This document shows positions 46,619 to 55,749 of a DNA stretch of 64,000 bases, one piece after another. The translations under genes and the position numbers were made by a program. The notes under the pieces are model-generated. The model was not told the origin of the DNA, did no database searches, and saw nothing but the letters and a program-made list of their open reading frames with translations. This stretch comes from Arthrobacter castelli DSM 16402. Lineage in GTDB: Bacteria > Actinomycetota > Actinomycetes > Actinomycetales > Micrococcaceae. Each line of letters opens with the position of its first letter. Position 1 is the stretch's first letter. The stretch covers positions 1 to 64,000 of the forward strand of contig NZ_AUMN01000009.1 of NCBI RefSeq assembly GCF_000430705.1. The letters are read 5' to 3'.

Positions 46619-47416
46619 ATGGCCAAAAGGACTGATTCAGACGTGACAAACGCCACCGGCGGCGGCAAAAGCGACAAACCGGGCAACCCCGGCAAGCCCG
46701 AGAAGAAGAGCATCTTCAAGCGGCGGAACAAAGAGGCGAAAGCCAATAAGAAGCCCGGCCGCATGAAGCAGATGCGGGACGTCTTCCAGATGACCCGCCG
46801 CAACGACCCCAGCGTGGTCTGGCTGATGCTGCTGGCTTTCCTGGGCATCACCGCCATCGGGCTGGTCGTTGGCCTGCTGATCAACAACTGGATCACTGCG
46901 CTCATTGTTGCCGTGCCGCTTGGCCTGCTCGCCGCAATGTTCATTCTGTCCCGCCGGGCCGAACGGGCGGCGTTTGCACAGTTGGACGGCCAACCCGGTG
47001 CCGCCGGAGCGGCCCTGAGCACACTGCGCCGCGGCTGGATCACCGAGGAACAGCCCGCCGCCGTCGACCCCCGCAGCCAGGACGCGGTCTTCAGGGCCAT
47101 TGGCCGTCCCGGCGTCGTGCTGGTCAGCGAAGGACCGCCACACCGGGTCAAGCGGTTGATCGACGGTGAACGGAAGCGGCTGCGGCGGATCCTGCCCAAC
47201 GTGTCAATCCATGTCATCCAGGCCGGCGACGGCGAACATCAGGTCCCGCTGAGCAAGGTATCGAAGCGGATCCAGAAGCTGAAGAAAGAGCTGACCAAGC
47301 AGGAGGTGCAGCAGGTCAATAAGCGGATCACTTCGCTGGGCAACCGGCTGCCGATACCCAAGGGTGTCGATCCGCTCAAGGCCCGGCCGGACCGCAAGGC
47401 CGCCCGGGGCCGCTGA
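46619..47416 (+). CDS. DUF4191 membrane protein
   Basis: The 265-residue protein starts MAKRTDSDVTN. It has a strongly basic N-terminal region (EKKSIFKRRNKEAKANKKPG), two adjacent membrane helices (about 75-120: VWLMLLAFLGITAIGLVVG and ALIVAVPLGLLAAMFIL) and a soluble C-terminal domain with SRRAERAAFAQLDGQPGAAG. Function is unknown. It is conserved after lipA in actinobacteria (Rv2219 in M. tuberculosis). An in-frame GTG at 46592, overlapping the lipA stop, is an alternative start. Confidence 0.9.
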   Translation: MAKRTDSDVTNATGGGKSDKPGNPGKPEKKSIFKRRNKEAKANKKPGRMKQMRDVFQMTRRNDPSVVWLMLLAFLGITAIGLVVGLLINNWITALIVAVPLGLLAAMFILSRRAERAAFAQLDGQPGAAGAALSTLRRGWITEEQPAAVDPRSQDAVFRAIGRPGVVLVSEGPPHRVKRLIDGERKRLRRILPNVSIHVIQAGDGEHQVPLSKVSKRIQKLKKELTKQEVQQVNKRITSLGNRLPIPKGVDPLKARPDRKAARGR

Positions 47417-47444
47417 CCGCCAATTGCCTGTGATGCCCGAACGG

Positions 47445-47882
47445 TTACATCCGCACCAGCACTGTGCCCATGGCACGGTCATGCAGCCCGCGCTGGTCGA
47501 CGTCGAACACCACTGCCGGTATCAGCAGGCACAGCAGCACGGTGCGGACGACCGCAGCCAGTGGACCCGCGGGTCCGCCATCGAGTTTTTGCACCTGGAT
47601 GCCCAGGATCCGGTGCCCCACCGAGTAGCCCAGCGTGGCAACCAGCACCATCTGCTCCACGGCAAAGATGCCCAGAATTGCCATCTGGTTGGCGTCGAAC
47701 AGACCGGCGGCAATCAGGTAGCACAGCAGCCAGTCGATCAACAGCGCCGCCAGCCTGCGTCCCGGCCGGGCCATGGACCCCGGCCCCGTCTTTGGCTTTC
47801 CGAGGCGTTCGCCGGGCCAATGCTGGCCGGAGTTATCCGGCGTTCCTTCCAGCCAGGAACCTATGTCTCGTCGTTGCACCAC
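47445..47882 (-). CDS. RDD family membrane protein
   Basis: The 145-residue protein has an N-terminal polar segment, then the RDD signature ARPGRRLAALLIDWLLCYLI, where R and D residues sit in the first helix. A second helix follows, then YSVGHRILGIQVQKLDGG, and a last helix ends in VDQRGLHDRAMGTVLV. RDD proteins are proposed ion or solute transport proteins of unclear role. It lies between DUF4191 and glnA, as in Mycobacterium (Rv2219A), but on the opposite strand to both. Two GTG codons (47882 and 47879) could start it. Confidence 0.88.
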   Translation of the reverse strand: MVQRRDIGSWLEGTPDNSGQHWPGERLGKPKTGPGSMARPGRRLAALLIDWLLCYLIAAGLFDANQMAILGIFAVEQMVLVATLGYSVGHRILGIQVQKLDGGPAGPLAAVVRTVLLCLLIPAVVFDVDQRGLHDRAMGTVLVRM

Positions 47883-47929
47883 ACAATAAGCCTAGTACGA
47901 CCGGGGCAAAGGGGGCTTCCAACAGCGAC

Positions 47930-47967
47930 GTAATCTGCCGGAAACATTTCCGATACGGGCATGAAAC
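47930..47967 (+). promoter_or_regulatory. Tandem GlnR box upstream of glnA
   Basis: The sequence reads GTAAT-N6-GAAAC-N6-GATAC-N6-GAAAC, with all three spacers exactly six bases. This is the a-b-a-b layout of the GlnR nitrogen-regulator site (GTNAC-N6-GAAAC, repeated) known from Streptomyces glnA. A TACACT at 47978-47983 is a good -10. There is no -35 at the right distance, and the last GlnR half-site overlaps that place, as expected for an activated promoter. The leader to the glnA ATG is about 105 bases. Confidence 0.8.
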
Positions 47968-48093
47968 CGCCGGCTCGTACACTCTAAACCATCGTGCAGA
48001 CCGGCCGACGGCGGCAATCTGAACCAACAAAGTCCAGCGGCGTGACGTTTCACACTGGTGGCATTCATCTTCATATACAAGGAGCAATTTTCG

Positions 48094-49518
48094 ATGTTCA
48101 AAGATGCGGGCGAAGTCCTCAAATACATCGCCGACGAAGACGTCAAATTCGTCGATGTCCGTTTCACCGACCTGCCCGGCGTCCAGCAGCACTTCAATGT
48201 GCCCGCCGCCAGCGTCGACGAGGACTTTTTCGTCAACGGCCAGCTCTTCGACGGATCCTCGATCCGCGGGTTCCAGGGCATCGCCGAGTCGGACATGCAG
48301 CTCATTCCGGATCCCACCAGCGCCTACATCGATCCGTTCCGTATCGAGAAGACCCTGACGCTGAGCTTCTCCATCGTCAACCCGCGCACCGGCGACCCGT
48401 ACCATCGCGACCCCCGTGGCGTGGCCGAGCGGGCCGAGGCGTACCTGGCCTCCACCGGCATAGCAGACACGGCGTTCTTCGCCTCCGAAGCTGAGTTCTA
48501 CATCTTCGATGATGCCCGATTCCAAACCACCCCGGGCAACACGTTCTACAAGATCGACTCCGAAGAAGCCTGGTGGAACTCCGGGCGGGAGGAAGAAGGC
48601 GGCAACCTGGCCAACAAGACACCGGAGAAGGGTGGCTACTTTCCGGTGGCTCCGGTCGACCATCAAGCGGACCTGCGCGATGCGATGTGCATCGAACTGG
48701 CCGCCGTCGACCTGGAAGTCGAGCGCTCCCACCATGAAGTCGGCGCTGCCGGGCAGGCGGAAATCAACTACAAGTTCTCCACCCTGACCTCCGCCGCCGA
48801 TGACTTGATGAAGTTCAAGTACATCGTCAAGAACGTTGCCCATGCCTGGGGCAAGTCCCTGACCTTCATGCCCAAACCTGTCTTCGGCGACAACGGTTCT
48901 GGCATGCACTGCCACCAGTCGCTGTGGAACAGCGGCGAACCGCTGTTCTACGACGAGACGGGCTACGCCGGGCTGTCCGACGTCGCCCGCTGGTACATTG
49001 GCGGACTGCTCAAGCACGCCGACGCCGTGCTGTCCTTCACCAATCCGACGGTGAATTCATACCGCCGCCTGGTCAAGGGTTTTGAGGCGCCGGTCAACAT
49101 GGTCTACTCGCAGGGCAATCGTTCCGCCGGGATCCGGATTCCCATCACCGGCTCGAACCCGAAAGCCAAGCGGCTGGAGTTCCGCGCACCGGACGGTTCG
49201 GGGAACCCGTATCTGGCCTTCTCCGCCCAGTTGATGGCCGGCCTGGACGGCATCCGGAACCGGATCGAACCGCCGGAACCGATCGACAAGGACCTCTACG
49301 AACTGCCGCCGGAAGAGGCCAGGGACATCCCGAAGGCCCCCGCCACGCTGGAAGAGGCCCTCATTGCCCTGGAGAACGACAACGAGTTCCTCCAGGCCGG
49401 CGGCGTGTTCACCCAGGACCTGATCGACACCTGGATTGAGTACAAGCGCGAGAGCGAAATCGCCCCGCTGGCCGAGCGGCCGCACCCGTACGAGTTCGAG
49501 CTGTACTACGGGGTCTAA
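48094..49518 (+). CDS. glnA: Glutamine synthetase type I (GSI-beta)
   Basis: The 474-residue enzyme makes glutamine from glutamate, ammonia and ATP, and forms a dodecamer. Motifs are [44 protein letters not shown] (ATP and ammonium site) and [20 protein letters not shown]. The adenylylation site is Tyr402 in [11 protein letters not shown], showing it can be inactivated by the GlnE encoded next door. The start is ATG 48094 with AAGGAG ten bases upstream. Transcription is probably under GlnR (box at 47930-47967). Confidence 0.98.
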   Translation: MFKDAGEVLKYIADEDVKFVDVRFTDLPGVQQHFNVPAASVDEDFFVNGQLFDGSSIRGFQGIAESDMQLIPDPTSAYIDPFRIEKTLTLSFSIVNPRTGDPYHRDPRGVAERAEAYLASTGIADTAFFASEAEFYIFDDARFQTTPGNTFYKIDSEEAWWNSGREEEGGNLANKTPEKGGYFPVAPVDHQADLRDAMCIELAAVDLEVERSHHEVGAAGQAEINYKFSTLTSAADDLMKFKYIVKNVAHAWGKSLTFMPKPVFGDNGSGMHCHQSLWNSGEPLFYDETGYAGLSDVARWYIGGLLKHADAVLSFTNPTVNSYRRLVKGFEAPVNMVYSQGNRSAGIRIPITGSNPKAKRLEFRAPDGSGNPYLAFSAQLMAGLDGIRNRIEPPEPIDKDLYELPPEEARDIPKAPATLEEALIALENDNEFLQAGGVFTQDLIDTWIEYKRESEIAPLAERPHPYEFELYYGV

Positions 49519-49548
49519 AGCCCCGCGGCCACCTCGTCCTGCGCCGCT

Positions 49549-52500
49549 CTACTGCTCGAAGAAGTGGTTCTCGAAGATGCCCCTCGCCCGCCGCGTCAGC
49601 CGCAGGTAGTCCTCTTCAATGTCGGCGGCCATACCGGCCTCGTAGCCGCACCATCGGGCCACCGCTTCCAGGTCCTGGCGGGCGGAGGGCAGCAGGTCGG
49701 AGGCACGCCCGCTCCAAATCACGTTCGCCGAACGGATACGGCTGGCCAGCTGCCAACTCTCCAGCAGGGTTTGTGCTTCGTCGGCGGGCAGCAGGTCCGC
49801 CTCCACGGCGGCATTGGTAGCTTCAACGGTTGACGTCGTGCGCAGCGCCCGGACCGAATACGCATTCTCCAGCTGGAGCAGCTGGACCAGCCATTCGACG
49901 TCGGACAGCCCTCCCCTGCCCAGTTTCAGCTGCCGGGCGGGATCCGCCCCGCGAGGCAGCCGTTCGGCCTCGACCCTGGCCTTGATCCGCCGGATTTCCC
50001 GCTGCTCGCCGGCGCTGACCTGCGCCGGGTAGCGGACGGGGTCGATCAGCGCGATGAAGTCCTCGGCCAGCGCGTCGTCTCCGGCTATCGGCCGGGCCCG
50101 CAGCAGCGCCTGGGCCTCCCAGACCTGGGACCAGCGGGTGTAGTACTCGCGGTAGGAGTCAAAGGATCGCACCAGCGGCCCCTGTTTGCCCTCGGGGCGG
50201 AGGCTGGCATCCACATCCAGCACTCGTTCGGCCAGAATGGGCGGCTTGCATGGTTGCTTCAATAACGACGTCGTCAGCGTCACGATCTGCTCGGCCTGCT
50301 TTTGCGCCGCTTCCTTGGGCACACCCTCGAGGCCGCGGTGGACAAACAGCACGTCGGCATCGGATCCGTAGCCGATTTCGCGTCCGCCTTGCCGGCCCAT
50401 GGCCACGATCAGCATGGACGTCAGTTTCCCGGCGGACTCAAACACCTGCTCCTCGGCCGCATGCAGCGCTCCGAGAATCGCCGCCCGGTCCGCGTCTGCC
50501 AACGCCTGCCCCACCGTGTCCTGGTCCAGCAGTCCGGAGCTGTCGGCGATCGCAATCCGCAGGATTTCCCGGCGCCGGATCAGCCGGATCAGCCGGATAG
50601 CTCCCGCTGAATCGTGGCTCCTGCGCATCTTGGCCCGGATTTCCTCCCATTGGGCGTCGAAGCTGCGCACCGTCAGGCCGTCGTCGGAACCCAACCACTT
50701 CACCGCCTCGGGGGAGACCTCAAGCAGGTCGGTGATGAAGCGGGAACTGGACAGAATATGGCACAACCGTTCGGCGGCCGCATTGGAATCACGCAGCATG
50801 CCCAGATACCAGGGGCTGGTGCCCAGCGCCTCGCTGATCCGCCGGAAACCGAGCAGGCCGGCGTCGGGGTCGACGCCGTCGGCGAGCCAGCCGAGCAGCA
50901 CGGGCAGTAATTGACGCTGCAATGCCGCCCGCCGGCTGATGCCGGCGGTCAACGACTGGATGTGCCGCAGCGCCCCCTTGGGATCCATGTACCCCAGCGC
51001 CGCCAGCCGCGCGCCGGCTGCCGCCGGCGAGAGCGCCACGTCCTCGGCACTGAGGTGTGCCGCCGTCGCCAGCACTGGCCGGTAGAAAATGCGTTCATAC
51101 AACGTGCGGACGGACCGTTTGGTACGCTGCCACGAGGCCATCAGGCTTTCGGCGCTGGGCCTGGAGGCGGTCAGCGCGCCGAGCATGCCGCGGGCCAGCG
51201 CCCGACGGGCCGCTTCGGACTGCGGCATCAGATGAGTCCTGCGCAAGTGGACCAGTTGAATCCGGTGCTCCAGCACCCGCAGGTAGCGGTACACGGCGTC
51301 GAACTCGCGGGCGTCGGACCGCCCGATATATCCCGCCTCGGACAATGCCGCGATGGCCGAAGTGGTATCCCGGCACCGCAGCGACTCGTCCGCCTTGGCG
51401 TGCACCAATTGCAGCAGCTGAACGGTGAATTCCACATCGCGCAGTCCGCCAGAACCGAGCTTGATCTGCCGGCCCTGTTCCTGGGCGGGGATATGTTCAG
51501 TCACCCGCCGCCGCATCGATTGCACGGATTCAACGAACCCCTCCCGTTCAGAGGAGCTCCAGATCAGCGGGCTCAGCGCCTGTTCGTACCGCCGCCCCAG
51601 TTCCATGTCACCGGCGATGGGCCTGGCCTTCAGCAGGGCCTGGAATTCCCAGCTCTTCGCCCACCGCTGGTAGTAGTTCAGGTGGGACTCCACGGTGCGC
51701 ACCAGCGGCCCCTCCCGCCCCTCGGGACGCAGGTTGGCGTCGACTTCCCACAACCCGGGTTCGCTGGCCGCCGAGGAAATGGCCCGGGAAATCCCGGTGG
51801 CCAGTGCGGTGCCAATGGTGGCCGCCTTGGCGTCCTCGGCATCGTCACTGTCGATCACATAGATGACGTCGACGTCGGAAATGTAGTTCAATTCGCCCGC
51901 ACCGCATTTGCCCATCCCGATGACGGCCAGCCGGATGTCGGCGATCTCGTCGGGATCGTGGTGGGAGGCCAGCTCGGCGCGGGAGACGGCGAGCGCCGCG
52001 TCCAGGGCGGCTGCGGCCAGGTCGGCCAGTTCCCGCGCAGCTATGGGGAAGAAGTCCTGCGGGGACGCGGCGCACAGGTCGCGGATGGCCAGTTCGGTCA
52101 GATGCCGGCGGTATTGTGCCCTCAATGCCTGGTAGGCGTCCTGACCCACTTCCGCGGCGACCGGCATCAGCTGTCCCGGATCGGCACGCACTGCCTTGAG
52201 CAGCGACACGCGCAGCGCTTCCGTGCTCGTGCCGGTAGGTTCGGGACTGACCTTGGCCCGCAGCACGTCCAGATTCTCCGGGTGGCTGATCAGGAATTCA
52301 CCAAGTGCCTCGGATGCGCCGAGCAGCCGGAACAGTGGCTCGCTGGCATCCGGGCCGCTGTTGACCAGACCGGCCAGCTCCGGGCTTTTTTCCAACAGCC
52401 GCACCAGCAACAGCAGTGCCTGGTCCGGATCGGCAGACAGCGCCAGCGATTCGAAGAGCCGTGACGCCTCGAGGCCGTTGAGTTCCGGTGCCTGAAGCAG

Positions 52501-52569
52501 CCGGGCACTCTTTTCAAGGTCCGCGAAACCTGCGGTGATCAGCCGGCGGGTGGGTGATTTCGGATTCAT
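49549..52569 (-). CDS. glnE: Bifunctional glutamine synthetase adenylyltransferase/deadenylase
   Basis: The 1006-residue protein has two nucleotidyltransferase domains, each followed by a helical GlnD-PII-interacting region. The N-terminal deadenylase domain has GMGKCGAGELNYISDVDVIY and a later EVDANLRPEGREGPLV. The C-terminal adenylylase domain has GRQGGREIGYGSDADVLFVH and VDASLRPEGKQGPLVR. It attaches AMP to, and removes it from, GlnA Tyr402. The start is ATG 52567-52569, 14 bases after glnA2, so both are one operon converging on glnA. Confidence 0.97.
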   Translation of the reverse strand: MNPKSPTRRLITAGFADLEKSARLLQAPELNGLEASRLFESLALSADPDQALLLLVRLLEKSPELAGLVNSGPDASEPLFRLLGASEALGEFLISHPENLDVLRAKVSPEPTGTSTEALRVSLLKAVRADPGQLMPVAAEVGQDAYQALRAQYRRHLTELAIRDLCAASPQDFFPIAARELADLAAAALDAALAVSRAELASHHDPDEIADIRLAVIGMGKCGAGELNYISDVDVIYVIDSDDAEDAKAATIGTALATGISRAISSAASEPGLWEVDANLRPEGREGPLVRTVESHLNYYQRWAKSWEFQALLKARPIAGDMELGRRYEQALSPLIWSSSEREGFVESVQSMRRRVTEHIPAQEQGRQIKLGSGGLRDVEFTVQLLQLVHAKADESLRCRDTTSAIAALSEAGYIGRSDAREFDAVYRYLRVLEHRIQLVHLRRTHLMPQSEAARRALARGMLGALTASRPSAESLMASWQRTKRSVRTLYERIFYRPVLATAAHLSAEDVALSPAAAGARLAALGYMDPKGALRHIQSLTAGISRRAALQRQLLPVLLGWLADGVDPDAGLLGFRRISEALGTSPWYLGMLRDSNAAAERLCHILSSSRFITDLLEVSPEAVKWLGSDDGLTVRSFDAQWEEIRAKMRRSHDSAGAIRLIRLIRRREILRIAIADSSGLLDQDTVGQALADADRAAILGALHAAEEQVFESAGKLTSMLIVAMGRQGGREIGYGSDADVLFVHRGLEGVPKEAAQKQAEQIVTLTTSLLKQPCKPPILAERVLDVDASLRPEGKQGPLVRSFDSYREYYTRWSQVWEAQALLRARPIAGDDALAEDFIALIDPVRYPAQVSAGEQREIRRIKARVEAERLPRGADPARQLKLGRGGLSDVEWLVQLLQLENAYSVRALRTTSTVEATNAAVEADLLPADEAQTLLESWQLASRIRSANVIWSGRASDLLPSARQDLEAVARWCGYEAGMAADIEEDYLRLTRRARGIFENHFFEQ

Positions 52570-52583
52570 CGCAACCCCGGCGT

Positions 52584-53924
52584 TTACAGCACGCCCAGAT
52601 TGCGCTTGAGCTCGTGCGGGGTGACCTCGAGCCGGTAATCGTGCCACTCGTCCCGTTTATTGCGCAGGAAGTGCTCGAACACCTGCTCGCCGAGGATTTC
52701 GGCCATCAGCTCGGATTCCTCCAGTATCCTGATGGCGTCGTGCAGGCTGGAGGGCAGCGGGTCATGGCCCATGGCTCGCCGTTCCGCCGTCGACAACGAC
52801 CACACGTCCTCTTCGACGGCGTCGGGAAGTTCGTAGCCTTCCTCAATTCCCTTCAACCCGGCGCCGAGCAGCACCGCATAGGCGAGATACGGGTTGGCCG
52901 CCGAATCGATCCCCCGGTACTCCACCCGGGCGGACTGGCCCTTGCCCGGTTTGTACAGCGGCACCCGCACCAGCGCCGAGCGGTTGTTGTGTCCCCAGGA
53001 CAGGTAGCTGGGTGCTTCGCCGCCACCCCAGAGCCGCTTGTAGGAGTTGACGAACTGGTTGGTGACCGCCGTGAACTCCGGGGCGTGCTTGAGCCAGCCC
53101 GCGATGAACTGGCGCGCCGTCTTGGACAGCTGGAATTCCGTGCCCGCCTCGAAGAAAGCGTTGGTATCACCTTCGAAGAGTGAGAAGTGGGTATGCATCC
53201 CGGAGCCGGGGTGGTGGGAGAACGGCTTTGGCATAAAGGTGGCGTAGCTGTCCTGGGTCAATGCCACTTCCTTGACCACGGTGCGGAAGGTCATCACGTT
53301 GTCCGCAGTCTGCAGCGCGTCGGCGTAACGCAGGTCGATTTCGTTCTGGCCGGGCCCGGCTTCGTGGTGGCTGAACTCCACGGAGATGCCGACAGCTTCG
53401 AGCATGCTCACCGCCGTGCGGCGGAAGTCCTGGGCCACCCCTCCGGGAACATGGTCGAAATACCCCGCCTCGTCCACCGGCTCCGGGAACCCGTCGGCCC
53501 CGAGCTTGTCCGACTTGAGCAGGTAGAACTCGATCTCCGGGTGGGTGTAGCAGGTGAACCCCATATCGGCGGCCTTGGCCAGGGTCCGTTTGAGCACGTT
53601 GCGCGTATCCGCGGCGGCAGGCATGCCGTCCGGGGTGAGGATGTCGCAGAACATCCGTGACGTTTCCTCCGTCTCACCGCGCCACGGCAGGATCTGGAAG
53701 GTCGACGGGTCGGGCTGGACCAGCATGTCCGACTCGAATACTCGCGACAGCCCCTCGATGGAGGACCCATCGAATCCCAGGCCCTCGCTGAACGCGCCCT
53801 CCACCTCGGCGGGCGCGAGCGCCACGGACTTGAGTGAACCGACGACGTCGGTAAACCACAACCGCACAAAACGCACGTCACGCTCTTCGATGGTCCTGAG
53901 GACAAACTCTTGCTGACGGTTCAC
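52584..53924 (-). CDS. glnA2: Glutamine synthetase family protein GlnA2 (GSI-alpha-like)
   Basis: The 446-residue protein keeps GS motifs: LWFTDVVGSLKSVAL, GLGFDGSSIEGLSRVFESDM, FMPKPFSHHPGSGMHTHFSL and ARVEYRGIDSAANPYLAYAV. The adenylylation loop is changed (EEDVWSLSTAERRAMG, no Tyr), so GlnE should not modify it. In other actinobacteria GlnA2 is either a minor glutamine synthetase or a gamma-glutamylpolyamine synthetase; the sequence alone does not decide. The start is GTG 53922-53924 with GAGG upstream. Confidence 0.93.
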   Translation of the reverse strand: MNRQQEFVLRTIEERDVRFVRLWFTDVVGSLKSVALAPAEVEGAFSEGLGFDGSSIEGLSRVFESDMLVQPDPSTFQILPWRGETEETSRMFCDILTPDGMPAAADTRNVLKRTLAKAADMGFTCYTHPEIEFYLLKSDKLGADGFPEPVDEAGYFDHVPGGVAQDFRRTAVSMLEAVGISVEFSHHEAGPGQNEIDLRYADALQTADNVMTFRTVVKEVALTQDSYATFMPKPFSHHPGSGMHTHFSLFEGDTNAFFEAGTEFQLSKTARQFIAGWLKHAPEFTAVTNQFVNSYKRLWGGGEAPSYLSWGHNNRSALVRVPLYKPGKGQSARVEYRGIDSAANPYLAYAVLLGAGLKGIEEGYELPDAVEEDVWSLSTAERRAMGHDPLPSSLHDAIRILEESELMAEILGEQVFEHFLRNKRDEWHDYRLEVTPHELKRNLGVL

Positions 53925-54082
53925 TGCTACCTCATTTCGTTCGACGGCGGCATCGCCTCTGTGCTCACTCTACTTTCCTTCGGGCCGGCGGGTGACGGTA
54001 CCGGTCTCATGGATGACGTCGCCGCCCGGGACTTCCGCCCTCCCCGCTGTGCTCGTCGTGGTCGTCCAGTAGGCTCTTGGGT

Positions 54083-54937
54083 ATGACTTCCGGTGAACAA
54101 CCCGCGCCCTATGGTTCCGGCACCACCTCGACTGGCCGGCGGCCCGGACGGATCCGCACCCACCATCTGCAGCAGCTCAAGGACGACGGCGGCAGGTTCG
54201 CCATGCTGACCGCCTATGAGCAGTATTCGGCCTCGATCTTCGACGACGCCGGAGTGGAAGTGCTGCTCGTCGGTGATTCGGCCGCCAACAATGTCTACGG
54301 TCATAACACCACCATCCCGATCACACTCGATGAGATGATCCCGCTGTGCAAGGCCGTCTCATCGTCCGCGAAGCGCGCATTCGTGGTGGCCGACCTGCCC
54401 TTCGGCAGTTACGAGGTCTCGGCCGGCCAGGCAGTCGCGTCTTCGGTCCGGCTGATGAAAGAAGGGCTGGTCAGCGCCGTCAAGATGGAAGGCGGCCGGC
54501 GCTACGCCCCGTACGTACAGGCCATGGTCGACGCCGGCATCCCGGTGATGGCCCACATCGGCTTCACCCCGCAAAGCGAACACGCGCTGGGCGGTTACCG
54601 GGTCCAGGGCAAGGACACCGCAGGACAGGCGGTGATCGACGACGCCGTCGCACTGGCCGAGGCCGGCGCCTTCTGCGTGCTGATGGAGATGGTCCCCGCC
54701 GAGGTTGCCGCCGCCGTCGACCGTGCGGTGCCGGTTCCCACGGTGGGCATCGGCGCGGGTAACGCCACCACCGGCCAGGTGCTGGTGTGGCAGGACATGA
54801 TGGGCCTGGGGACCGGCAAAAGCCCGCGGTTCGTCAAACAGTACGCCAACCTGCATGCGGTGATGAGCGACGCTGCCGCTGCCTACGCACAGGATGTGCG
54901 CGACGGCAGTTTCCCCGGACCGGAACACTCTTTCTGA
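54083..54937 (+). CDS. panB: 3-methyl-2-oxobutanoate hydroxymethyltransferase
   Basis: The 284-residue TIM-barrel enzyme transfers a hydroxymethyl group from methylene-tetrahydrofolate to 2-oxoisovalerate, the first committed step to pantothenate and CoA. It has FAMLTAYEQYSASIFDDAGV, LLVGDSAANNVYGHNTTIPI with the metal-binding Asp, MAHIGFTPQSEH and the catalytic Glu in FCVLMEMVPAEVA. VPTVGIGAGNATTGQVLV completes the barrel. The ATG at 54083 lacks a clear Shine-Dalgarno site. It diverges from glnA2, as in Mycobacterium. Confidence 0.96.
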   Translation: MTSGEQPAPYGSGTTSTGRRPGRIRTHHLQQLKDDGGRFAMLTAYEQYSASIFDDAGVEVLLVGDSAANNVYGHNTTIPITLDEMIPLCKAVSSSAKRAFVVADLPFGSYEVSAGQAVASSVRLMKEGLVSAVKMEGGRRYAPYVQAMVDAGIPVMAHIGFTPQSEHALGGYRVQGKDTAGQAVIDDAVALAEAGAFCVLMEMVPAEVAAAVDRAVPVPTVGIGAGNATTGQVLVWQDMMGLGTGKSPRFVKQYANLHAVMSDAAAAYAQDVRDGSFPGPEHSF

Positions 54938-54981
54938 ACCTGTGTGTCCCCGTCAGTTGGGAATTCGCATGCGAAGGCGGC

Positions 54982-55263
54982 TCAGTCCAGGAATTCGATG
55001 TGGTGCTTCCGTGCGAGTTCGCCGGGTTCCATTCCGCCGTCCAAGTCGTCGAAGAAGTCTTCCAGTCCACCAAGAGTCGCCAGGATCAGTTTCTGTCCCC
55101 CGTCAGGGCCTGCGGCGTACTTGTGGGGAATTCCCTTCGGTAGATGGACGAGATCGCCTTCGAAAGCGTCGAACACCTGGTCTCCGCACGTGACCGTGTA
55201 GCTTCCGTAAAGTACGTAGAACGATTCATCCATCAGCGCGTGGCGATGGGTGTGGTCCGCCAT
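54982..55263 (-). CDS. Short cupin-domain protein
   Basis: The 93-residue protein has the cupin pattern MADHTHRHALMDESFYVLYG (H-x-H...E), GDLVHLPKGIPHKYAAG and a C-terminal EDFFDDLDGGMEPGEL. The metal ligands (two His, Glu, later His) are present. Related single-domain cupins run 120-160 residues, with about 50 residues before the first histidines. Here an in-frame stop lies 24 bases before the ATG, so the protein is N-terminally short and may be a remnant. No function can be given. It converges on panB, and a TTCGCATGCGAA palindrome (54964-54975) lies between them. Confidence 0.65.
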   Translation of the reverse strand: MADHTHRHALMDESFYVLYGSYTVTCGDQVFDAFEGDLVHLPKGIPHKYAAGPDGGQKLILATLGGLEDFFDDLDGGMEPGELARKHHIEFLD

Positions 55264-55386
55264 AGCTCCAAGCTTTACACACCGAACTCACCGATTGCCA
55301 GGCTCGTTGTTGGTTCGGTTGCCGATCCGTTTGTGAATAAGGTCAGGTTGCTTTCGTTTGAGCGGGGTACGTGCTTGGATGACAAG

Positions 55387-55749
55387 GTGACCACACATGC
55401 TGTAATCATCGTCGATACGGATGGTTTCATCACTTCCTGGAACGATGGCGCGGTCCAATTGTTCGGCCATCAGGCTTCCTCCGCTATCGGAGCGCGTGTA
55501 GACATCATCATTCCCGAGAATCTGCGCGATGCCCACTGGGTCGGCTTTCATCGAGCCATGGCCAATCCGGAAATCAAGGACATGGCGGCTGACTTGCCGG
55601 TGCTGTGTTCAGACGGCCGGATCCGTGAGTTCGCAGGAAGACTGCTGGCATTGAGCGACGGCATGCAAACAGCCATCGGAGCGATAGCCATCTACCGAGC
55701 GGATGGATCCACCGGCGTCCGCCCGTTCTCCACCGGGGACAGCACCTGA
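55387..55749 (+). CDS. Stand-alone PAS domain protein
   Basis: A protein of about 120 residues, essentially a single PAS domain: AVIIVDTDGFITSWNDGAVQ, LFGHQASSAIGARVDIIIPE, LRDAHWVGFHRAM, LPVLCSDGRIREFAGRLLAL and a last strand QTAIGAIAIY. It has no kinase, cyclase or DNA-binding output domain, so it would have to act on a partner. A ligand is not identifiable. The start is uncertain: GTG 55387 (VTTHAVII) fits the domain edge; TTG 55375 and longer frames are possible. Confidence 0.65.
   Translation: MTTHAVIIVDTDGFITSWNDGAVQLFGHQASSAIGARVDIIIPENLRDAHWVGFHRAMANPEIKDMAADLPVLCSDGRIREFAGRLLALSDGMQTAIGAIAIYRADGSTGVRPFSTGDST

Noticed and set aside
54964-54975. TTCGCATGCGAA palindrome after panB as an operator
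   Set aside because: It lies between two converging gene ends, not in a promoter, and a 12-bp palindrome can occur by chance.
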